Source: Omphiscola glabra (Eukaryota; Mollusca; Gastropoda; Lymnaeidae). From it: a stretch of 64,000 bases of DNA. Below are positions 58,601 to 64,000 of this stretch, piece by piece; within the stretch, counting starts at the first letter, position 1, and each line of letters opens with the position of its first letter. The stretch is taken from assembly GCA_964017045.1 (NCBI GenBank), contig OZ024807.1:7304481-7368480 (forward strand). The letters run 5' to 3'. Made by a program: the position numbers and the translations under genes. A model generated the notes under the pieces. It was not told where the DNA came from. It did not search any database and was given only the letters and a program-made list of their open reading frames with translations.

Positions 58601-59171
58601 GGTCGCCTAAGAACATCTGAAAACACATATACTCTACAGTTATGAAATAGAAACACTAAAAATTTTGTGAATGGGGGTCGTCACAACATGAGGAACTGTA
58701 TTAAAGGGTCACAGCATTAAGAAGGTTGAGAACCACTGGTCTAACATAAGTCTTATGTTCTAAGCAACTTTTATTTTTACCATAAATTACTTTACCATTT
58801 CTGCTAACAAGAAGTTCTTCCAGATAGCCTGCAGCAAACTCTTTGATGTTCTCTGGCTGGTTTCGGATGACACCTCGTGCTAAACGCTCCAGATAAAATT
58901 GAAACCCACGTGGTAAACGTTGTTGCCAATAATCTCTTTCTTCCTGTGTTAATTGTTTAATAGGTTTTTTAGGTATCTCATGCACATCATACTGTTTGCA
59001 CGGGTCTGGAATCTGATGGTCACTTTCTTCTTGATGGTTAAAGGGAGCAGCTCCCTCTTTGGTACCGGTATGTAGCTTCTGTATTTGATTATCCAGTGGC
59101 CTTGAAAGCTGCTCCTGGTGACTTAAAAGTCGTTCATCCATAGATGCACTATTTCCTTCAGCACATTCCAT
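49400..59171 (-). CDS. RIIa-domain protein with QTG modules; one in-frame UAG
   Basis: Probable ciliary or sperm-tail scaffold. Six exons: 59171-58796, 57717-57559, 56803-56723, 56549-51050, 50261-50203 and 49638-49400. Every GT/AG site and phase agrees (1,1,1,2,1), for 2138 codons including the final stop. Residues about 86-122 (LPRGFQFYLERLARGVIRNQ, then an EFAAGYLEELL helix) form an RIIa dimerisation/docking domain as in CABYR, ropporin and SPA17, which bind A-kinase anchors. Codon 461 is TAG (55785-55783), followed in the same frame by 1,676 sense codons. The C-terminal third has four QTG modules (the second degenerate), then an acidic segment and a basic tail ending QTLKSGFY. A 22-residue tandem duplication lies at 54849-54718. 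The family of the full protein is not recognised. Confidence 0.8.
50203..50261 (-). CDS. RIIa-domain gene exon 5 (59 nt)
   Basis: Encodes NVPRRYESLTITSYEKQTV. Acceptor TATTTTCAG, donor TTG|GTAAGA, phase 2 in and 1 out. Confidence 0.75.
51050..56549 (-). CDS. RIIa-domain gene exon 4 (5.5 kb) with in-frame UAG
   Basis: Acceptor TTATTTGCAG, donor TTTAG|GTAAAC, phase 1 in and 2 out. Open throughout except TAG at 55785-55783. Upstream of it are 254 codons in this exon; downstream are 1,577. Modules lie near 52164-52108, 51985-51930, 51815-51755 and 51600-51540. Confidence 0.85.
54718..54849 (-). repeat. In-frame 66-bp tandem duplication in exon 4
   Basis: Two adjacent 66-bp copies with a single mismatch seen (Lys/Asn). 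They duplicate 22 residues around QPNVEPSPAMMEELSDKVL. Confidence 0.95.
55783..55785 (-). promoter_or_regulatory. In-frame UAG in CARYYA context (candidate readthrough stop)
   Basis: The minus strand reads CTC TAG CAG TCA TTA. CAGTCA fits CARYYA, the six-base context that promotes UAG readthrough in tobamovirus RNAs and some cellular genes. The same bases also look like a 3' splice site (CTCTAG|CAG). Confidence 0.5.
56723..56803 (-). CDS. RIIa-domain gene exon 3 (81 nt)
   Basis: Short exon encoding ENLPISTVVNQPVNSVIGTD and a few more residues. Acceptor CCTCGCAG, donor AAAG|GTGAGA, phase 1 in and out. A symmetric exon, so skipping it would keep the frame. Confidence 0.7.
57559..57717 (-). CDS. 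RIIa-domain gene exon 2
   Basis: Encodes AELWKLPVESYFTKLYKKKT onward, a basic segment after the RIIa domain. Acceptor TTCTATTATAG, donor GAGG|GTAAAA, phase 1 in and out. Confidence 0.75.
58140..58288. repeat. 20-bp tandem repeat in intron 1 of the RIIa gene
   Basis: About seven units of GAGAACTTGACGGTTACAGG. G-rich and GT-rich simple sequence precedes it (57900-58130). Confidence 0.9.
58542..58738 (+). mobile_element. SPIN-like non-autonomous hAT element, copy 6
   Basis: 197 bp in intron 1 of the RIIa gene, 57 nt from the exon 1 donor. Flanks GGCGAACA and GTCTAACA match at six of eight. Confidence 0.85.
58796..59171 (-). CDS. RIIa-domain gene exon 1
   Basis: ATG at 59171-59169. Residues 1-125 including the RIIa helix pair. 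It ends at AAATG|GTAAAG, phase 1. Confidence 0.8.
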
Positions 59172-60930
59172 GACACAGTGAGATTTAGTGCCTTTCTTGG
59201 AGAAAAGATAATTAAAAATTTAATCAAATCATTTAGCATGTTAGGTTTAAAGCAATGTATCTGTTTGGATTTCTTATCTTTACAATATAAAGTAGCTTTT
59301 CTTGGAATATGACAGAGTTATAGTATCTAGGAACCAAGGTTACAATAGAAGGTAACTTTTACAAGCAACCTACCCCTGCTGACGGATCCAATGATCAGAT
59401 GCAGCTGATAAACTTAAATGTGTTTCTTGGCTATTGTTTCACGCACCAATCAGCACACAAGGACTGAATGAACATTGAAGTAGAGCCTCAAAATTAAAAA
59501 TAGTATAGTGAGATTTTATTTTATCAATGTTGTTTTGTTTTGTCATTTTATATCAATATAGGAGACATACTGAAACTGTGAACATGGAAGATGGCATTCA
59601 ATGGTTCACCTTCACATTAATTTAAAAAAATTCATATTCACTATAATTCACCTATTATCATTACTTGGTCAATAGTCAATATATATTTTTAAGATACTTT
59701 TGAAATAAGTAGCAGTAGTTGTTTTCCTTTCACATCTTATTACTATTATTAATTATTAATATAATAATTTATAATACACAGAATTTAAACTAATTGGTTT
59801 AATTTCTAAATTCATTACTTATTTACTTCATTACTAGTATATGTGCAGTCAAGGAGGATACCTGAAGGACCCACCCCCAATTCTCTTATCCATATTATAT
59901 ATTATTTAGAAATTCATTGATTCTTCATAATAGCCTTAACTCTTAACTGAACTTCTTAAAAAACAGTTTACTTACTTGGAGTCAACCGTAAAATTAAATG
60001 TGCAAGTAGGTAACCTACAAAATATATACATAGTATTTATTTTAATGAATAATTAAAATAATATTAATTATTAATAATATTTTAAAAACAAAAATGTTCT
60101 CCTACCCTACACTGTCTACAGACTATTTACATAAGTAAGTATAGTAAATTAATTAATAGTATATTATGACTTTACTTTATAAATAGTATAGTCTGTAGAG
60201 TGTAGACTGAGGTAGACAGTGTAGGGCTATACTTTAACATTATTTTTATAATAAGAAATAAAATAACTTAATATTCTACCTTTCTTTCTCCTCCTAAGGC
60301 TAAGGAGCTAATGTCATGGGCAAAAGGAGCTGACTGGCTCACTTTGCCATGGTCTTCGTCATCCTTTGTACCGGTACGATACAAACTAAAAATCCAACTC
60401 CTGTTTTTTTTTTGGAGATGGTGGGCAAAATCGCCACCGGCTGTGACGTAGTTGTGAAAACTGGCTGCTGCGTGAAGACAAGGTTTATTATTTTCAACAA
60501 AAAAAAAATAAATTGTTGTATAAAAAGTTCAACAAAAAAAAAAAAAGGTGCAATGTTCTTGATAATATGTTGTAGATAACTTCCAATTTTAAAAATAAAC
60601 TATATGGCCAATAATGTAATCGTTATCTGTTTAGAGTTTGAACGAAACAAAAAGAGAGTTTTTTAATGCCTACAATTACTATATTTTATTTTCGTTTATG
60701 CGATACAGATATTTCTATATTTATGTTGCCATGGTGACACATTTGTATTTTTAAAGAGACCTTTAGACAGATGTAGTACTACTGGTACTGATTAAATATA
60801 ATTAAAATGTAATTAAAAGTGTTCAAATTATTCGACGCTGCTTCTTGTTGCAGAAAATCATTAAAGATCATTATTTAAAATTTAAATAACAACCATTTTT
60901 ATACCGGATCTTCACCTCGAACTTTGTGTG
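59172..60930. other. Upstream region of the RIIa-domain gene
   Basis: AT-rich. Inverted blocks sharing CTACACTGTCTAC and AGACTAT lie near 60103-60130 and 60185-60232. A less AT-rich spot at 60290-60480 is a possible promoter. No gene seen. Confidence 0.4.
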
Positions 60931-61030
60931 CAAGATGGCCACCTCCACTTAAATAATGTGAATAGTTAGGCTAGTTATTTCGTTGAGCCAGTCGCATTGT
61001 CAACTTGCTGAGAGTAAGTCCGGGTAAGTC
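60900..61030 (+). promoter_or_regulatory. Candidate promoter and non-coding first exon of a plus-strand gene
   Basis: Contains CAAGATGGCCACC (YY1-like) near 60931 and ends in a strong donor, CCGG|GTAAGT at about 61024. No downstream exon is seen in the window. Confidence 0.25.
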
Positions 61031-61204
61031 CTTTATATCCTTTTCAAAAAAATTGTTACAATTAAATTATATATTTTCTTACAAACATATTAACACGTAT
61101 TAAAATAATCTCTTCAAAACTTTAATTAAAATTCAAAACATCAAAATATTTTATTATCTACATTTACATTCTTCGGCTAATGTCTAGTTATGGAGCCATG
61201 GCGT

Positions 61205-61412
61205 CATTTGCGTGTTTTGTTATGTTGCTGATGACTTAAGGGTTCAGGTTAGGTTTAGGGATAGATTTAGGGTTCAGGTTAGGGTGAGGGATAGACTTAG
61301 GGTTCAGGTTAGGGTGAGGGATACATTTAGGAAGTTTTTTCATTATTTTTAAACGTTTTATTCTTAATTTTACGGGTGGTGTCAACCAAGATGGCGGCCA
61401 TGGTAAAAAACG
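61205..61412 (+). repeat. Interspersed repeat with telomere-like tract and YY1-type site, copy 2
   Basis: TTTGCGTGTTTTGTTATG start, three units around GGGTTCAGGTTAGGGTGAGG, and the same CCAAGATGGCGGCCATGGT end as the copy at 678-835. Confidence 0.6.
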
Positions 61413-61689
61413 CGGACCCATCTCTCGAAATTTACCCATTCTTCTTCATTCTATGATTCTCCTATCCTTATTCTCTTAGACTGTACCGCTTTAGATTACG
61501 TATCATTGGTAGTGAAGTTCTTACACGATTCGAACACTTTGTTTAATAAAAAAAAATACTCCAAGAGGTTTTCGTGGGAGAAGAAGGAAGATGGGATCTC
61601 GACACTCAGCTCTCACATTGATCATTCTGGCTCCTATGCATGTAGAGGGGATTTACAATGTTTCTGTGCCTGGTGTTGACGAGGATATT

Positions 61690-62640
61690 TTACTGGTTGC
61701 ACGGGCTACTTAGTGAGGGTGTCATGAACAGGAGGGATTGGAAGTCCTGTGGCAATAGACGCAAATGTGTCAAGTGTTGTCGCCTCAAAACTTTTCCTTT
61801 TGGAAGCTTGTTCCAGTCCGTGATTGTCTTTGGCAGGAATGAGCAGTACTGGCTTCTTGCTGGTATAAGCCGGAACTGCCTGTCATGACCTCGTCGCTGT
61901 CTATTTGGGAGAGGGACAAGTTTCTGTTTAATGCTGGAGCAGTGGACCATTATTTATCTTGTACATCATGGAGAGGCTGGATAGTTGTCGTCGTTCCTGA
62001 CCAGCCCAGTGTTTCCAGCATGCTGCCAATGCTAGAGGTATTCCTGTAGCGGTTTAGGACAAAGCATGCTGCCCCTTGCTGGACCGCCTCCAACCTCTCG
62101 ATGCTCTTATGGGTAAATGGGTCCCAGACTGAAGATGCATAATCTAAAACCACTCGATGCTCTTATGGGTAAATGTGAGCCCAGACTGAAGATGCATAAT
62201 CTAAAACCTCTCGATGCTCTTATGGGTAAATGTGTCCCAGACTGAAGATGCATAATCTAAAAGCGGCCGGACAAAGGCTTTATAAGCTCTTTCTTTCACA
62301 CTGGAGTTGTCCATCTTTAGATTACGCCTTAAAAGAGCCCTAGGGTCTTATTTGCCTGGTTGCACACATTGTTAATATGCTCATCCCAGCCGACCTCTCT
62401 TTGAATGGTAACACCCAGGTACCTTACGGAGGAAACTGGCTCAAGTATATGGCCATGCAGTTCATAATGGTGGTGTAGAGGAGAACAGCTTCTAGAGACT
62501 GACAGTGTCTGGCACTTGGCAGGATGAAATTCCATGTCCCAGCTCATTTCCCACTCAGCTAACCGATTGAGATCCTGTTGTAGCTGGTCTTGGTCAGATC
62601 TGTTGGCGATCACCCTAGACACCGCCGTGTCATCTGTAAA
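61690..62640 (-). mobile_element. 5'-truncated non-LTR retrotransposon, reverse transcriptase C-terminal half
   Basis: The minus strand begins at the catalytic box, here FTDDTAV (about 62640-62618), then QQDLNRLAEWEMSWDMEFHP and VRYLGVTIQ, typical of jockey-like reverse transcriptases. It continues through LDYASSVWDPFTHKSIERLE to LLPQDFQSLLF. The frame is broken by a threefold tandem copy of about 57 bp (62093-62262), so it is dead. Confidence 0.85.
62093..62262. repeat. Threefold 57-bp duplication inside the LINE
   Basis: Units begin CCTCTCGATGCTCTTATGGG and end GCATAATCTAAAA. They arose after insertion, because they repeat coding sequence and break it. Confidence 0.85.
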
Positions 62641-62919
62641 CAGTCTTTATTGTATACTTCTAGATATGCGGCAAAAAGTATCAATGGCCTGTGGTCACTC
62701 CCGTCCCCAACTAAAACATGTTTGCTAACCTCATTTTAAAGCTCGCTTTAAACATTATAATTAACCACCCAATGAAAAATTAATTTACAACATCCCATTG
62801 GCATATTAATATTTTTTTTAAAAAGTCAACTCTAGTAACAATCCAGGAATGAACAAAAGGGAACTCACTCATCCTTGTGTGAAACATCAAGCGTTCGTTT
62901 TCCTATGATAGGCCTACAG

Positions 62920-63128
62920 CAGGCCTGCACAACATACGGCCCACCAACACCCAGTTTGCGGCCTGAGAAGTAACAAAATATTTTTTATTCTTATTATATT
63001 CTTAATAGCTTTCACCCCTGTCCTATTTTCTTTTGGCTTGCACAAGTCCTGTCCTATTTTCTTTTGGCCCGCACAAGTTTTTCATAAAGTATTACAGCCC
63101 GCCTTACATTTTGAGTTGTGCAGGCCTG
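62920..63128. mobile_element. hAT-type MITE with CAGGCCTGCACAAC ends
   Basis: 209 bp with 14-bp terminal inverted repeats and a perfect 8-bp target duplication GCCTACAG (62912-62919 and 63129-63136). It contains two copies of CCTGTCCTATTTTCTTTTGG. Confidence 0.92.
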
Positions 63129-63179
63129 GCCTACAGTATATCAATTTAGATCAATAGTCTAAATGTAAATAATAATATA

Positions 63180-63420
63180 CTATCCATCCATCCATCCCTG
63201 TGACGCTACAGCCCATGTAGGGCTTTGGTTGGCCTGCCCCACCACGTCCTTCCACTCAGACCTAATTGATGCTTTTCTTTTCCATGCTTGGATTCCAAGC
63301 TGCTGAAGATCCCTCTCCACATCATACATCCATCTAAGCCTAGGTCTGCCTTTGACCCATTGTCCTCTGGGGTTTTGGTGGTGCACCCTCTTCACTCCTC
63401 TGTCATTTTGCATTCTTTAT
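63180..63420 (-). mobile_element. Non-LTR retrotransposon 3' end fragment
   Basis: Minus-strand KGRPRLRWMYDVERDLQQLG and RSEWKDVVGQA are the standard C-terminus of endonuclease-reverse transcriptase LINEs. A (TGGA)n tail (63182-63197) marks the 3' end. Confidence 0.75.
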
Positions 63421-64000
63421 AAGTGTCCAGCAGAGCAAAGGCTACACTTTTTTATTTCTGCAACCAGTGTGAGATCCTGATATAGGCTATACAATTTCTG
63501 GTTGGTTCGTGTTCTCCATCCATATTCATTAATGCACTATACATTTTTAAATTCATATTATCATTTATAAAATTGGGGGGGGGGGGGGGGGGGGGTGTAT
63601 TTTCATTCAACTGTAAGTGAATACCTTACAAAAGGCTTGCATTAGCAACAGCTGTTGAAAATGTCTAAACATTTTGATTTAAAAAAAAAAACAACAACTT
63701 AACTGTTGACTGAACAGTGTTGAGCTCATTGCATGGTTAAACAAAGTGAGACCAAGTTGTTAACCAAATGTACCTTTATTTTTTTTCTACTTTGAGCATT
63801 AAGGATTATCCTCAGTATTATGTGATCTGTTTTTTTCAGCTCTTTACATCTGTTTGTAATTGTATGCATAATTAGGATTTAAATGGTATTTCTTATTATA
63901 AATATCTTATTTACATGATAATTTTTCTTATACTTTTATCAAATGCAGAAGCATTTAAGACATTGATGAAAATATAAACTTTAGTTTTGAACATCATTTT
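63421..64000. other. AT-rich right edge, no gene seen
   Basis: A poly(G) run at about 63575-63595. Nothing else recognisable. Confidence 0.5.

Overview
This is eukaryotic nuclear DNA: AT-rich, intron-rich and full of short DNA transposons, minisatellites and long poly(G)/poly(C) runs. The gene content and repeats fit a gastropod mollusc, most likely a freshwater pulmonate snail. This rests on a DYRK1A gene close to the animal consensus, an invertebrate-type orphan nuclear receptor, and several copies of a hAT family that looks like SPIN, which is known from tetrapods, a triatomine bug and a pond snail. The species cannot be fixed from the sequence alone.

Layout. (1) 104-4655, minus strand: a three-exon nuclear receptor gene (DNA-binding domain and complete ligand-binding domain, about 938 aa). 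Its second intron opens with about 23 tandem copies of the exon-intron junction itself. (2) 4.9-22.5 kb: a gene-poor transposon graveyard holding a Penelope-like fragment, two LINE 3' ends, several hAT MITEs, a long foldback element, a pentanucleotide satellite and SPIN-like copies. (3) 22.6-41.8 kb, plus strand: DYRK1A/minibrain. Eight visible coding exons (25115-33907) splice in frame to about 859 aa, followed by what looks like a very long 3' UTR ending near a polyadenylation signal at 41764. (4) 43032-45955, minus strand: a two-exon gene of about 452 aa. (5) 49400-59171, minus strand: a six-exon gene of 2138 codons that starts with an RIIa docking domain and contains one in-frame UAG in a 5.5-kb exon. 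Genes 4 and 5 share a 19-residue repeated core with fixed spacing (Q-V-x3-D-I-x6-Q-T-G-x-S-L) and look like related neighbours. (6) 61-64 kb: two more decayed LINE fragments and one hAT element.

How the genes relate. The nuclear receptor and DYRK1A are unrelated regulators. The two right-hand genes form a family. The RIIa domain (as in CABYR, ropporin and SPA17) suggests an anchoring role in cilia or the sperm tail, but the repeated module is not one I recognise. The most interesting signals are the UAG followed by the CARYYA readthrough context inside that gene (with a competing splicing explanation), the repeated module, the amplified splice donor in the nuclear receptor, and the SPIN-like horizontally transferred transposons.
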